From Acanthosepion esculentum (lineage: Eukaryota; Mollusca; Cephalopoda; Sepiida; Sepiidae): 64,000 bases of DNA. The stretch lies in NCBI GenBank assembly GCA_964036315.1, contig OZ038478.1, positions 144,744,057 to 144,808,056 of the forward strand, in the 5' to 3' direction. The translations under genes and the position numbers were made by a program. The notes beneath the pieces are model-generated. The model did not search any database. It saw nothing but the letters and a program-made list of their open reading frames with translations, and was not told the DNA's origin. How positions within the stretch are numbered: position 1 is the stretch's first letter; every line of letters starts with the position of its first letter. This document shows, piece after piece, positions 1 through 11,524 of the stretch.

Positions 1-2040
1 GTTATTTTGGGTAAGTCTGTATACCTGTAGAAACTTCTGTAGGGCTTCATCTGCAGGTATTTCCCTAGCTTTCTTTAAAGCTCTTTTAAGAGTGTCCACA
101 AATTCTTCCGCTAACCCGTTTGATCTTGGGTGATATGGAGCTGTGGTAACATGTTCGACATTGTATTCCTTGCAGAAATCTTTAAATTGTTTCGACGTAA
201 ATTGACTTCCGTTGTCGGTCACAATTGTGTCTACAACACCAAACCTTGCGAACAATTCCAGCAGGAGGTTTTTCGTACTTTGCGTCGTCGAAATTCTTTT
301 CCTTTGTATCTCAGGCCATTTTGAGAAATTATCCACTACTATGATGTAATGGTATCCATTCAGTGGACCTGCAAAATCCACATGCAAGGATTAAATTTGG
401 CCAAGGATTAAATTTTACTGGTGGTGCCTTTGCAGCCAAACACAGCCTTTACATTTTGCTACTGCGATCTTAATGTCCCTGTCCATATTCGGCCAATAAA
501 CAAAACTTTCATCATAGTGCTGCCTGGATAACCAGTATGGAAATCTTTTAATATTTGTTTTTGGAGTGTGTATGGAATCACCACACGTTCTCTATATAAC
601 AATACTGAATCGCAAAGCGAAAACACATTTGTTGTGTACTGGTCCCTCTTGGCTATTTTTTCTTTTACTTTCAAGATATACTCGTCCCTGGTGGCTTATT
701 CTTTTATTTTTTCTAGAGTTAGCGGAAGTTCCCGAACTGCATTACACACGGTAAATTTCAGCTCTTCTTTTGACTTCAGTGAGTCAATTGCCGTGTCTTC
801 TAATGGTTCGCTCTTTTTAGGAATTAACCTGGACAGCCCATCGTCATAGCCAAATTTATTGGATGGTATGTACTCCATGCTGAAGTTATAATTTAGCAAT
901 ATTGTAGCTCATCTTTGTAGTCGATTTGCTGTATGCTTCGGCAAACCCTTTTCCGATCCAAAAATCGAAATTAGAGGCTTATGATCGGTTTGTAGCATAA
1001 AATGTTGACCCTGAAGAAGACTGTGAAATTTCGCTACTGCAAATATTATTCCTAGCGTCTCTTTCTCTATCTGAGAGTAATTCTTCTCAGCCGGAAGTAG
1101 TGCTCTAGAAGCATGAGCAATTGGTTTTACTTGACCATCTGTCATTTTGTGTAAAATACACGCTCCTATTCCATACGCACTTGCGTCGCAAGCTACTATG
1201 ATTTCTAAATCCGGATTGTAATGGGTTAAAAATAATTCCGAGATTAATACTTCCTTTATCTTTTCAAATGCTTTCTGGCATTCATTATTCCACTCTCAGG
1301 GTTTTCCTTTCTTCAATAGTTCATTTAATGGTTCCCGCAGATCATACATTTTAGGGATGTATATTTGGTAATAATTAGCTAATCCCAAAATCTTTGTAAT
1401 GCGGTTATATCATTCGGAGCCGGCATGTCTTTTATAGCCGCTGCTCGTTCTGGGTCTGGCCTTCTACCATTCTTATCGATGATCTGCCCCAGATATTTTA
1501 TTTTTCCATGAAAAACTCGCATTTACTTTCCTTGAGTTTAAATCCAAACTCCCGTATTCTATAAACTACTGCATTGACATGTTTCACGTGTTCTGCAATA
1601 CTTGTATTTCTCATGAGGATGTCGTCCAGATACGCTACTGCGAAATCCAAACCACCCAACATCGAATCTATTGGAAAATGGCGGGGGCGACCTTAATCCC
1701 AAAAGGTAGTCTGTTAAATTTATACAGACCCCGATGTGTGTTAATACACAAAAGTTTAGACGTTTCTTCTTCTACCGGTATTTGCAGATATGCATCGCTG
1801 AAGTCTATTTTCGAAAATACAGTACCTCCATTAAGCTTCGCAAATATTTCTTCCGCTGTTGGTAGAGGATAATTATAGTCTTTGAGTGCCGCGTTTAACC
1901 CCGTCGAAAAATCCGCAAAAACACGAATGTCCGTAGAGTTTTTCTTCACGTATACCGTCGGAGCTGCCCAATCACTGTAGTCAACTTTTTTGAGTACACC
2001 GGATTTCTCTAATCTGTCCAATTCTTTATCAATCTGTTCA
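1..2040 (-). pseudogene. Ty3/gypsy pol relic: RT, RNase H, integrase
   Basis: Read on the minus strand this is the pol region of a gypsy-type LTR retrotransposon. RT lies at about 2021-1668 (motifs DWAAPTVYVKK, FSKIDFSDAYLQIP, RLPFGIKVAPAIF). RNase H follows at about 1145-696 (SQIEKETLGIIFAV, QTDHKPL), then the integrase zinc region (about 674-459) and the integrase core. The core shows HVDFAGP-like residues near 380, VTDNGSQFTS near 210 and YHPRSNG near 110, so the catalytic D, D and E regions can be seen. The reading frame is broken by several frameshifts and stops, and the window edge cuts the 3' end. It resembles the element at 20-24.8 kb in order and sequence, but is a separate copy and probably a different subfamily. 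Non-functional as it stands. Confidence 0.9.
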
Positions 2041-2099
2041 ATTGAGGCAAACGGAACACTTCATTTCTTTTTTAATACCGCCTGAGCGTTTTCCTTTAA

Positions 2100-2222
2100 A
2101 AAGAAATTTTTTTCTCTGCTTCTGTATGAGTACGAATCGTCGTCGCCAAAAGTTGACTTGGCCAACGAAAATTTTTTTCTTCTCCCCCGTATGAGTTCGA
2201 ATTCTCGTCGCCAAAAGTTGTT
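2100..2222 (-). other. gypsy leader with two primer-binding-like repeats
   Basis: On the minus strand two tandem segments each carry TGGCGACGA (complements at 2204-2213 and 2139-2148), followed by a TTCGAACTC-like or TTCGTACTC-like stretch. This resembles the primer-binding leader of the element at 20361. After the second copy the sequence enters pol just upstream of the RT, near 2100-2050, so gag and protease appear to have been removed by an internal deletion. Pairing with a serine tRNA 3' end is inferred from memory. Confidence 0.6.
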
Positions 2223-2530
2223 GTGGAGTTATTTCCACAATAGTACTTGTAGTCGAACTAAATGCGTCCTAAATAGGTTAAACGTACAGAAACGTTAGGA
2301 ACTTGTAATAAAGTGTTACGCAGAGTAATCGAGTTGTGGTCGCTGAACACTACTCCTTTCCTCGACTACTACTGACTTCTACTTATAATAGATGGGAGAG
2401 TCTATTACCTATAGACTAGGTGTTTTTCCCTATAACACTCACGCACTCTCTAACTATCCATCGGGTTTATATGTAACCGGTGTTTGAACGTTTTTGAACG
2501 TTCAGGTCACTGACGATTGCGTCTAGTATG
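2222..2530 (-). repeat. putative 5' LTR of the minus-strand gypsy relic
   Basis: The sequence just upstream (minus strand) of the primer-binding-like site ends in TCCACA, as does the LTR at 20050-20354. A 5' LTR is therefore expected here. No second copy lies in the window, so the outer boundary near 2530 is a guess based on the 305-bp length of the other family. Confidence 0.35.
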
Positions 2531-3186
2531 AAACAGCTTGATATTAAATTGAAGTTATATGAAGGATGAAATATTAATTTGAAATTAATAAAGGAACAAA
2601 ACAGGTGTTTTAAAAAATCTTTAAATTATATAGATAAGGTTATTTTTAAAAATGAAAAATCTTACTTAAAATATTCTTCCAAAGACAAGTTATATTTAAA
2701 AATAAGATATGTTTAAATAAATTAAAATAAATCATATTTAGATAAATTATTAAAAAAAACGGAAGTACAATTAACAAAAAAAAAAAAAATTAAAAATATA
2801 TAAACACATTTATATTTAATATAAATGATTATATCAAAGAATGAAAATATATAGAAGTAAAAATATAATAAGACCAAATAAATTATACATTTATACATAA
2901 AAAGAAATTAATAAAAAAATAATTAAAAAAAAAAGTTCGATTTAAGTTATACCTAAAAATACATAAAAATACAAACGTATATTTCAAAACAACCCTAAAA
3001 TATGTAGGTAAAGAGTTGTAAGTGATAAAAGTAAAGAGAGTTCTTAGAACCGGGGACAATTATAAGATATAATTAATATGGTGTGAAATGGAAATATAGA
3101 AATTAGAATTTTACTTTTTCTTAGCTATTATATTTCTCTGACTCTTCAAATGTCAAATGTATCTAATGCTTCCGTTGTATCTGTCT
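2531..3186. other. AT-rich spacer, no gene seen
   Basis: Very A-rich sequence with short A-runs and no reading frame of interest. I see no recognisable element. Confidence 0.6.
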
Positions 3187-3660
3187 ATATTTCTAAGATG
3201 AGGTGTTATGTACAATATTTACATTATTCGGACTATTGTCCTCATCTTTGTTGCCATATTTATCACAACATTTCGGCCGTTGTACGCCCCGGCCTTCTTC
3301 AGGTGGTTGGAATATCGAACTGAACTATTTATTTCGCTCGCTGTGGTAGACTGTTCTAGTTCCACGTGCCATGTCTAATGGATGTCAGTTATCAGTGATC
3401 TTCTGTTAATTGCCCTCTGCAAGTTCACCGCCTTGCGTCCTGTCACTGGATCAAACTAACGTCTTTATCCACTGTGCCATGTATCCTTGAGTATATCTTT
3501 CTATGAATATCTGGGTATTATAAACCTAATGTCTTCAGCAACCTTTTTTACCAGAGCTCATATTGCAATTTTCTTTGTTATTATCGCTTTTCTCTTGCAC
3601 CCCGTATTACTCGATCCCAAATTATGTTCATTTTTACGCTTAGTCGGCTCAGGAGATTTT
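3187..3660 (-). mobile_element. PLE-tail dispersed repeat, copy 1
   Basis: Minus-strand copy of the 3' tail of a Penelope-like element; the same tail follows the GIY-YIG domain at 11972-12232. It carries a tRNA-like A-box (complement about 3461-3479). It also has a hairpin module at 3271-3303 in which CTGAAGA is followed by GGCC, a loop, GGCC and GAAAT. Its 5' end stops within the PLE C-terminal region near 3660, short of the start shared by the copies at 34693 and 55617. The adjoining RT at 3703 is in the opposite orientation, so this tail does not belong to it in simple order. Confidence 0.75.
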
Positions 3661-3702
3661 ACTAATGCATCAATGGTGTCCATACTTGGATATCATTGAT
3701 GT

Positions 3703-4740
3703 ATGAGTAAATTGATGTATGCCAGAATCGAAGAGGTGGTCTTGAACTTTCTTCATGCCCAGGCGGATGCACTAAGGTGGAAGTTGAGACAGACCTTGAA
3801 GAAGGACAAGCCGCTCTCGTCAAACATCACGAAATTGGAGTGGCTGGTGATCGGATCCCTACAGAGGGATCAAAACATCATCATAATACCGGCTGACAAA
3901 CGCAATGCAACTGTAGTTATAGACAAATCAGATTATGCAAAAAGTTTGAATACCTCATTAGAAATGGTAGCTACAGCAAAGTAAAAAAGGATCCTACAAT
4001 GAAAACGAAACGCACACTGTCACAGATACTAATCAAGAATAAGAATCACTTCGCACCTAAGGCATATAGGCAGTTGTCGCAGCGTTACACCAAGCTACCT
4101 CACATATACGATCTCCCTAACATTCACAAAAACGGTATTCCACTCCGCCCGATTGTTAGTTGTCAAGGCTCTGTGTGTCACTCTCTGAGTCGCTTCCTTG
4201 TAGATGTAATTGCCCCATTGATCGGAAAGGCACCTTCATATGCCCGAAACTGCGCCCACTTCGTGGAAATAATCAAAGATGCTCCCATCATATCCAACCA
4301 GATGGTGAGTTTGGACGTGGTTTGTTTGTTCACCAAGGTACCCACGGAGGAGGCACGCTCAGTAGTCAGTGACAGATTGGCCTTTGACTCATCCCTAGAA
4401 GAACGGACCAGTATTCCAATAGATAAACTGATGGAGATGTTGACTTCCTGTACACAAACAAAACATTTCGGAATGGGATCACACATATATCGACAGGTTG
4501 AGTGCTTAGTAATGGACTCGGTATTATCACCAGCAATGGCGAATATATACATGGAATACTTTGAGGAAATGGCATTAGAATCTATATCTCTAAAGCCAAC
4601 TCTATGGTTAAGGTACGTAGATGATACCTTCATACTCTGGACACGCCAGTAAGATGTTCAGGTACTACTGGACCATGTGAACTCAATAAAACCGTCGATA
4701 CAGTTCACGATGGAGAAAGAGAGTACCAGTGTTGGGGATT
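3703..4740 (+). pseudogene. Penelope-like element reverse transcriptase fragment
   Basis: Two overlapping frames (3703-3984 and 3999-4652) together give most of a PLE RT. Visible motifs are IIIIPADKRNATVVID, LPNIHKNGIPLRPIVS, MVSLDVVCLFTKVP (motif A) and LRYVDDTFILW (motif C, with the catalytic DD near 4618-4626). A frameshift lies near 3950-3980. After the YVDD motif the frame ends at 4652, but PLE-like coding (HVNSIKPSIQFTMEKE) continues in another frame to about 4720. It then stops, so the C-terminal RT thumb and the GIY-YIG endonuclease are missing. PLEs copy their RNA by target-primed reverse transcription; this copy cannot be active. Confidence 0.88.
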
Positions 4741-6142
4741 AATGAATGTATTTCTTAAATCAGAAGGAACTTATTTGTGAAGGCGTGTTCAATAAAATTG
4801 AATCCTCAACAATATTCATTAATCTTGAACAGGTCATGCAAAAGACAAAGTTAAAAAACAAAGGCGAATTGAATACAAAACAATAATGGTTTATATACAA
4901 TTTAAATATGTACAAAATGTGTTAGAAACTTGTTAAATGTTTTGTGCTGATGTATTAAATTTGGCTGGTTGATTTTTAGTACGATGGAAACCTTTTGAAT
5001 GTGTTAATAAGATTTGTTTAAAGAAATAAACAGTTGTTGTTGTATGCAAGTGTTTACGTACAATTGTTTTTTAGTCAATAGAAGTTGCGTACCCTTAATT
5101 GATGTTTGTATGAAATGTTTGAGTTATTAATACTTGTTTCGTAGTGAAGGAAAATGTCACTTTTTAAGTATAATAATTGAAGTTGGTAGAGTTCTTGTTT
5201 GACAGAGAGAATAGGATTATGCCAAATGGTTGTTAAGTCAGAGGTTGATTTGCGCGGGAAAATCAAGGTTTTGAATTGCGTAGAGTTGTTTTGGCGACTC
5301 TCTCGATGCTAGAGTCTGACTAACTAAGCAGGTTGAGTTTCTTCTTTTTATGTTTTAGACAGAAAAATAGGCTCAAGAAATTTGAGCGCCAAAGTGATTT
5401 TTCACGTGCATTCAAGGCTGTTAACCAATGAGAAACTGAGTTGTTGAGATTAGTGTTCTGATTGGATAACAGGTGTGTGTGGGTGTAAAAATGGATTCTT
5501 CTGCTAGTAGGGGGGAAGGATAACGTGTATGATTCCACACAGCACACTGCCATTCCTGGATGTTCTAATATCTCGAACAGAGCATGGGTTCAAGACATCC
5601 GTATACTGTAAACCGACATTCACTAGACAGTACCTCAATTTCAACTCCCACCATCCTTGCGGCGTAAAGAAAGAGATCGTCTGCTCCGGACAACTGTGAC
5701 AAAAGACATGACTTACCTCAGAATTCGAAACGAGCGCGGAAGTGTCTTGCGTGCAAAGTGATGATAAAAAGAAATATGGCCACTGTTGAAGACGCAATTT
5801 ATGCGCGTCTATCTCGTTCAAAACGAGACAATATTTGCACACATGCAAACTTTGGCCGTAGCATAAAAAGCGGAGTGCCAGCAGCAATGGCGAATCGGAG
5901 TCATTCGGCGGACAGCGTGCCACAGATTTGGGCGTACGGATTGACAGACGGACAAAGAGGAAGTCGAAGTAGGCGCGGCTGAGCTGGTGTCTGTTTCACA
6001 ACTGCCCAGTGTAACGGCTGAGAAAGGGAGCCACGCAACCGAAGAAGAAGAAGAAAAAAAAGATAGCTGCCCTGCCGGCGAGCACTGCACTTTTTGACCC
6101 CACTCTCATAATCATTTTTTTCTACAAGGTATTTCGGCAGTT
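4741..6142. other. spacer, probably including the upstream region of a gypsy element
   Basis: No coding region is recognised. The part from about 5500 is more GC-balanced and precedes a gypsy gag, so it may hold the 5' LTR and leader of that element. No second LTR copy is present in the window to prove it. Short frames here have no recognisable domain. Confidence 0.4.
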
Positions 6143-6885
6143 ATGGCGATGGTTCGCATAAGCAACGACGTTATAAAACCATTTTCCGTCCAGGGCGATG
6201 TGGTGGGATGGCTAAAAAAGGTCAGGCTAGTGACAAGATTTCAGCAGGTGGACGATGTGGCTAGCCTGCTGTCCTTGTACCTGAAGGGGACGCACTAGCC
6301 CTCTACATGGAAATGGAGGAGAAAGATCAGAGAGACGTTGACCAGATCGAAGCCAGGCTGAAGGAGGCGTTTACGGACGACGCGTTTTCAGCGTACAGAA
6401 AACTGACCATGGTCAGGTTGACAGGCGAACGTGTGGACATATACGCAAACAAAATCAGGCAGCTTGTTGGACCTTTCGGATTCGAGGAAGCTGAGATGGA
6501 AACGCTCACCAAACCAGCCTTCGTCATGCGGTTCCCAGATACGATCTCCATTGAACTCCGTCAGGCACCGAATGTTGAAGCTCTGTCTGTAGGGGAGTTA
6601 TTAGCAAGAGTGAGAGTGCTGAAAACAACCGGAGATGAAAGTCAGGAAATAGTTGCAAATGTGCGCCCACTACGTAGTGACGGCGCGTCTCCCACTAAGA
6701 GTGGCCCAATCACCAGTGTGACTTGTTTCAGGTTCAGTAGCAAAGGCCACATAGCAAAAGACTACCGGAAGCTCACAACACGCTGCTATCGATCCGGGTG
6801 TATTGGACACTGGGCTCGAGAATGTTCGGGAAACACTACAGGGGACAAGGCATCAGCGCCAGCCTTTTCCCCAACCAAGATGTAA
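6143..6885 (+). pseudogene. Ty3/gypsy gag relic with CCHC knuckles
   Basis: Coding starts at an ATG at 6143 (MAMVRISNDVIKPF) and shifts frame near 6290 into the frame that continues to 6885. The body (DQIEARLKEAFTDDAFSAYR, RQLVGPFGFEEAEMETL) has the helical retrotransposon Gag character. It is followed by a degenerate first zinc knuckle (CFRFSSKGHIAKDYRK, second and last cysteines lost) and an intact second one (CYRSGCIGHWAREC). I recall very similar Gag proteins as abundant in octopus genomes, which supports the host assignment. Frameshifted and with a damaged knuckle, it is a relic. Confidence 0.85.
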
Positions 6886-7317
6886 ATACGGTGCTCCCAG
6901 TGGCAATCATCCTTGTCGACGTGTTTAGCGCTGATTGATACTGACTGTTCACGGACGATAGTGGATGCAGATTGGTGCCGGTCTTGGAAGAGAGTGACGG
7001 TGGACCTTATGACTATTGGAAGCATGTCCCGTCCATGTTGCTGTGTAGGAATGATAACCGTATCCACAGAGGAAGGCGGTCCTGCCAAGATCAGCGTGTT
7101 GGTGGTGCTTGGTAAACCACTGGGATTTAACATGATATTGGGGATTGATGACATAACCGCATTGGGAGGCGTTGCTGTTGGGCCAACGGGACAAGTACAG
7201 ATTGGCAATGGGCGAGCAACCAAGTGTGCAGACATTACTATTGATGAACACGACTTCACTGCCACCTTCGACCATCTGGACTGCAGCATGGAAGTGGTCA
7301 GAGAACCGCGCGCCTGA
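6886..7317 (+). pseudogene. Ty3/gypsy aspartic protease relic
   Basis: Just downstream of the gag relic, a frame at 6913-7317 contains LALIDTDCSRTIVD, where the active-site DTG has become DTD. Further on it has GFNMILGIDDITALGG, the usual second hydrophobic strand of retropepsins. The order gag then protease fits a gypsy element. The active-site glycine change suggests loss of function. Confidence 0.8.
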
Positions 7318-7545
7318 AAGACTGCACGGCGGGATCTCTGAGTATTAGGGCGGACTATGATCAGGAGCTCCGCACGTGGATGAGCAACGGCTGGCTCATA
7401 CTGTACCCAGAAAAAAGACTGGGGCCTCCGAAAGGGCTAATTCCCTTGATGGCCTTACTACAGCAGAACTAGTCTAAAGTACCCCCAGAGATGGACTTCC
7501 GGGAGCTCAACCATAACGTTGACGCCTTTACAGTGATAGTGAAAT
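7318..7545 (+). pseudogene. start of gypsy reverse transcriptase, truncated
   Basis: In broken frames after the protease, PPEMDFRELNHNVDAFT can be read at about 7480-7533. This is the RT fingers motif that precedes the catalytic core. Pol coding cannot be followed beyond about 7545, so RT core, RNase H and integrase are missing. Confidence 0.7.
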
Positions 7546-7671
7546 GTTCACATAAACATATGTCCAAAAGGCCATCATTGTACATCAAAAGAAATGTTCA
7601 AAATATCCTCCACACACGTATGCACTAGTCGGATGACTGACTGTCGGATCACTTACTGTCGGACCCTTTCA

Positions 7672-8090
7672 AATACACTCATTCGCTGTCGAATGTTTCG
7701 CAGGACCCCGTGACCTGTTGATTAAGCGTCTCTGCATTATTAATGTCTACTGCGTAAACCAGTTGCTTCAGGTGGCACCACAAATAAAAATACAAAGGAT
7801 TGAGGTCGGGGGCAACGTGCAGGCCATGGAACCAGTCCTCTCCTATCTCTCCATCTTTCAAGGTAGATGTTAGCCAGTCCATCGCTAACAATGTGACTAA
7901 AATCTGCTGGAGCTCCATCATGCCTTCGTATTAGCAGGAATACATCCTCTAGCACGTCTGAAAGTGTGTTCGTAATAAAGTCCTTGTAGACAGCTTCTGT
8001 AAGCTGTGATCGGAGAACCTATGGACCTACAAGACAGTCAACTGCAATTCCAGCCCACGCATTAATCGTAAACTGATGCCTGTATTATAC
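7672..8090 (-). pseudogene. IS630/Tc1/mariner-superfamily DDE transposase fossil
   Basis: Minus-strand frames give INAWAGIAVDCLVG, then LTEAVYKDFITNTL, HDGAPADFSHIVSDGLA and DLNPLYFYLWCHLKQLVYA. This is the order of the DDE domain in a family common in invertebrate genomes (HDGAPAHFS and SPDLNPLDFFLWGHLK in working members). The second catalytic D region (DGAPA) and the third (DLNP) are present. There is a frameshift near 7800 and a stop near 8030. No N-terminal DNA-binding domain or inverted repeats are recognised. Confidence 0.8.
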
Positions 8091-8099
8091 CATGGAAAT

Positions 8100-8640
8100 T
8101 TTCTTGCCTATTTATAGTCCTGTTTGATAATTTCCTTTATTATTGACTGTTTTATTGTTTGCTGTTATTATTATGCTAACTTGTGTTTATGTGTGCGTTC
8201 GTGGCTTGTCAATTTGTTTATTATTTACTTCGTTACTTATTTATTGGTCTGGATGTATTTATTTTTGTTTATTTTATTTTTTGTATTTATTTAGGTTTGT
8301 TTTTTATTTCGTTTCCAGTTTTGATTTTTTAAGTAATGTAGCAAAAATTGGTTCCCGTGTCTGCATTTTTTAGATTATTTTTTTATCTTTTATTTGTGTT
8401 GGTCTGGGAATATAATTATAGCTATTTTTCCCTCTCGACAGCGTTTACAGTGTTTGGAATTATTGATGCTTTTTCCCCTATTTTCCATGATATTTTTGGT
8501 GTGATTTCGTTTTTGTTTTTTTAATCTTTCATATATTGCTAGGAAGCATTGCTCTCTTCGCGTATTTACTATTTACAAAGTATATTTTGTATGCGTAGTT
8601 TCTTTGTTTCCTCGTTAATCTATCAAATTCTTTTTTTTAT
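8100..8640. repeat. dispersed T-rich repeat E, copy 1
   Basis: This segment shares diagnostic blocks with 57720-58410: GTCTGCATTTT, GGTCTGGGAA, CGCGTATTTACTATTT and TTTCTTTGTTTCC, in the same order and orientation. Its neighbourhood at 8640-8990 looks PLE-like on the minus strand, so it could be the T-rich (A-rich on the other strand) 3' part of a PLE. Confidence 0.6.
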
Positions 8641-8990
8641 ACAGGCCTCATCAGGGACGACAGTTTCCATTGTCCTTTACTTACTCCCAAATATTTTTCT
8701 TCTTAATCTGTTGATTTTACAGTGATTTGGTATATTTGGTATATTAGATTTTTTCTGCAAGCAAATGCCGTTAAGGGACATTAGTTCGTTATTCTGCAGT
8801 TATATGTGAGTTTGATTCGCTCAGGCGGTTTGATGATTGTTTTCCTATTGTGCTTTTTAAATGTTGTTGGCAGGACGTTGAGGCCGGTTGGCATAGTTGG
8901 TTTGTTTGGTAATATGAAAGACGTTTTTGAATTAGACACCGGAATTTTATTTTTATTATTTTTACACATAATAATACTCAGTTATTAAAA
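8640..8990 (-). pseudogene. possible PLE C-terminal fragment
   Basis: The minus strand gives a 62-residue frame ending in KKHNRKTIIKPPERIKLTYN and, past a stop, a PLNGICLQKK-like stretch. This resembles the cysteine-rich linker between RT and GIY-YIG domains of some PLEs. CCTGATGAGGCCTG occurs further downstream (complement near 8643-8656), which could be part of a PLE 3' structure. The match is weak and relies on family memory. Confidence 0.35.
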
Positions 8991-8999
8991 TAAAACAAA

Positions 9000-9437
9000 A
9001 ACGAGGCGTCTATTTCAAATACGAATACCTACAACCCTACGTCCATCTCTTATTTCTTATCTCTTTACTTCCACTCTTTTTCTTTTTCTCTTTCTTTTTC
9101 TTTTTCCTTTTTTCCCATATCATTTCCGGTGCGTTGACCGATTAAATACGTCATTGTCTGGTCCTTAACCGGTCCTTCTCAGTATTAAGTATTGTAGTTA
9201 AAATAAAAATAAATTCTAAAACACTCTCTTCCATCCGTAATTTTGACCATGTCTCTCACACCATCCCTCATCACCCCCTATGTCACATTATATAAGATTA
9301 CTACTGTCTTTCAAAAGTAGAAATTTTAATTTAATTTTTCAAACTTGAAAGTGAAGTCTGAAGATCCAGAGAATAATAAATTATCTGATGAAATAAATTA
9401 TTAAAATGGTACCTTAAAGTGGTCTGTTTTTTTCTTT

Positions 9438-9440
<3 letters not shown>
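9000..9440. other. spacer, nothing recognised
   Basis: T-rich and C/T-rich low-complexity sequence without a credible reading frame. Confidence 0.5.

Positions 9441-9508
<68 letters not shown>
9441..9508. repeat. (TA)n microsatellite
   Basis: Uninterrupted AT dinucleotide repeat. Such arrays recur through the window, and the YIYIYI frames they create are not genes. Confidence 0.97.
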
Positions 9509-9511
<3 letters not shown>

Positions 9512-9682
9512 GAGAGCGGCCAACATGTACATCGGTAATTATAAAAATGAATTTTCAATTACTATGGTTTAGAAGAATGTTTTACTGTACTAATCGAGTT
9601 TTACGTATGCACTCACCGATTTTTTTTAATATTAAAATTGTATTAACAATTAGAAAACGAATGCGCCTTAATCGAGTAATCA

Positions 9683-9684
<2 letters not shown>

Positions 9685-9759
<75 letters not shown>
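9685..9759. repeat. (TA)n microsatellite
   Basis: Uninterrupted AT repeat just upstream of a LINE RT fragment. Confidence 0.97.
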
Positions 9760-9762
<3 letters not shown>

Positions 9763-9856
9763 GCCGTATAAGTATAGATTGTATATAGAATTCATCTGTC
9801 ACAAAAGATAAGATAAAATAATTTTTCTTCAACCTATTATGGGGGTATTTTCTTAA

Positions 9857-10318
9857 TTGTATTTTAGGGGTATTGAGCGGTTCACCAGGAATGCGATCAC
9901 GCTGTTGAAAAAGGGAAAGGGTGTTGGGGGGAAACTAGATGATTACAGGTCCATAACTCTGCTAAACGCAGAGATAAAGATTTTGGCCAAGATCCTGCAG
10001 GAGCGTTTGCAGTCAGTTTCCGAGTATCTGTTGTGTCCTGAGTATACTTGTGCTGTGAGGGGCCGAATAATTCCGAGCAACCTGCATCTGATCCGTACGA
10101 TCATAGAGGGTGTTAAAGACGACGATGAGGCCACGTTGATCAATTTAGATCTGTCCAAGGCATTTGATAAGGTTGACCATCGCTACCTTGCTACCTGTCC
10201 TGCAGGCCGCCGGATTCGAACCCGACTTCTGCTGCTGGGTTAGCCTCCTGTATCGCTCACACAGTGCTGTGTTACAGGTGAACGGGAACGTGTCGGGCGC
10301 TTTGGCGCTGTCTAGGAT
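9857..10318 (+). pseudogene. LINE reverse transcriptase fragment (Tx1/I-like)
   Basis: A plus-strand RT fragment with LDDYRSITLLNAEIKILAKI, EYTCAVRGRIIPSNLHLIR and ATLINLDLSKAFDKVDHR (motif A, catalytic D). A frameshift near 10195 leads to a further stretch (LQAAGFEPDFCCW, VLQVNGNVSGALALSR) ending near 10318. There it abuts a LINE fragment of opposite orientation. It lacks the YADD motif and everything after it. The pattern is that of RTs annotated as Tx1-like in animals; the clade is inferred. Confidence 0.85.
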
Positions 10319-11100
10319 GGTCTTTGCAACCATATGAATCTCTTCGACATCCCTTCTGTTCCAGGAGGAAAATGTTTTCATTGCGAAAGAGTAAGTACAG
10401 TTCGTCAGGGCAAACGGGATCAATTTTTTCTTGTGCATGACAGGCATGCTATTGGTCTATAATTTTTTGATCACCTGTTTTACCCGTTTTTGGAAGGAGA
10501 TATGTAATACCTTCAGTGATCCTTTCTGGAATTTCATTGAGGTTGTTAATTAGCATTGATAAAGTTTGTGCTAGAGTTTTACAGATAGATGACAGATGAG
10601 AGAGCTAAAAATTGGGTACTTTATCATTTCCCGGGGATTTCTATTTTGGAGATTTTGTTGCTGCTTGCATAACATTATTTTTGGTTATATTTTTCAATTT
10701 TTGAACAGTTTTATCCTTTATTCAGTATTATTCCTTTTTTTCGCAATCTGCATTGGGATTATTTCCCTTTAAATTCCTCGAAATATTCTCCCTAATAGTT
10801 GCATATATGGTATTTTATTTTACTTCTGTGATGTTTTCTGTTGTCTGCCCATTAAGAATATTTGCAGTGTTGCAGTATATGTGTGCACAACTTATTTACT
10901 GGACTACGTCATGTGAATTTTGGAAGTCGGTCTCTGTCTGATTTAATTTGATGATTATTGAAATGATGTGGCTTTTTGCTTCAATGATTTCAAATCTGTT
11001 GTTTTCGAGGATTTCTACTCTAATATCGTTTAATTCTTCTTCATCAGTGTCAGAGACTGAATCAAGGCAGCGGAGGTTAAAATCAGAGTTTTCCTTCTCT
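10319..11100 (-). pseudogene. LINE reverse transcriptase N-terminal fragment
   Basis: On the minus strand, broken frames read INNLNEIPERITEGITYLLP and KTGDQKNYRPIACL near 10560-10440, then FPPEQKGCR-like residues near 10360. This is the start of a LINE RT (motifs 0-1). Upstream (10600-11100) only scattered coding-like text remains. The fragment ends at about 10319 against the plus-strand LINE fragment, a junction between two unrelated LINEs. Confidence 0.65.
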
Positions 11101-11137
11101 TAGATGGACTACCTTCCCCGGCTGATGAGCTCCATCT

Positions 11138-11288
<151 letters not shown>

Positions 11289-11524
11289 AAACGCATAAAC
11301 ACATACATCTATATTTTATAGTGGCTGTCACATTAACCAGTTCCTTATCAAAAGTAGCACTTCTTTAAGAATTATTATGATTACTTTAAATGATAATAAT
11401 AGAAACCAATAAATAAGAAAAACAATAAAAGCTTCTAAAATCATCATAAATTATATGAGAACATTCTTTTGTATTAAAATATTTGAAAGATAAACAATAG
11501 AATAATAAAAAACAAAATAATATG

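Noticed and set aside
3271..3303. Calling the PLE-tail module a functional hammerhead ribozyme
   Set aside because: CUGANGA, stem II and GAAA are present, but no clear stem III with a UH cleavage site could be placed, so it is listed only as hammerhead-like.
4178..4633. 151-codon minus-strand frame
   Set aside because: Antisense to the PLE RT, which has clear motifs on the plus strand.
9547..9771. Frames with long YIYIYI runs here and at 11030-11331, 34056-34340, 58291-58555, 59400-59597 and 59926-60141
   Set aside because: They are translations of (TA)n microsatellites, open in every phase by base composition alone.
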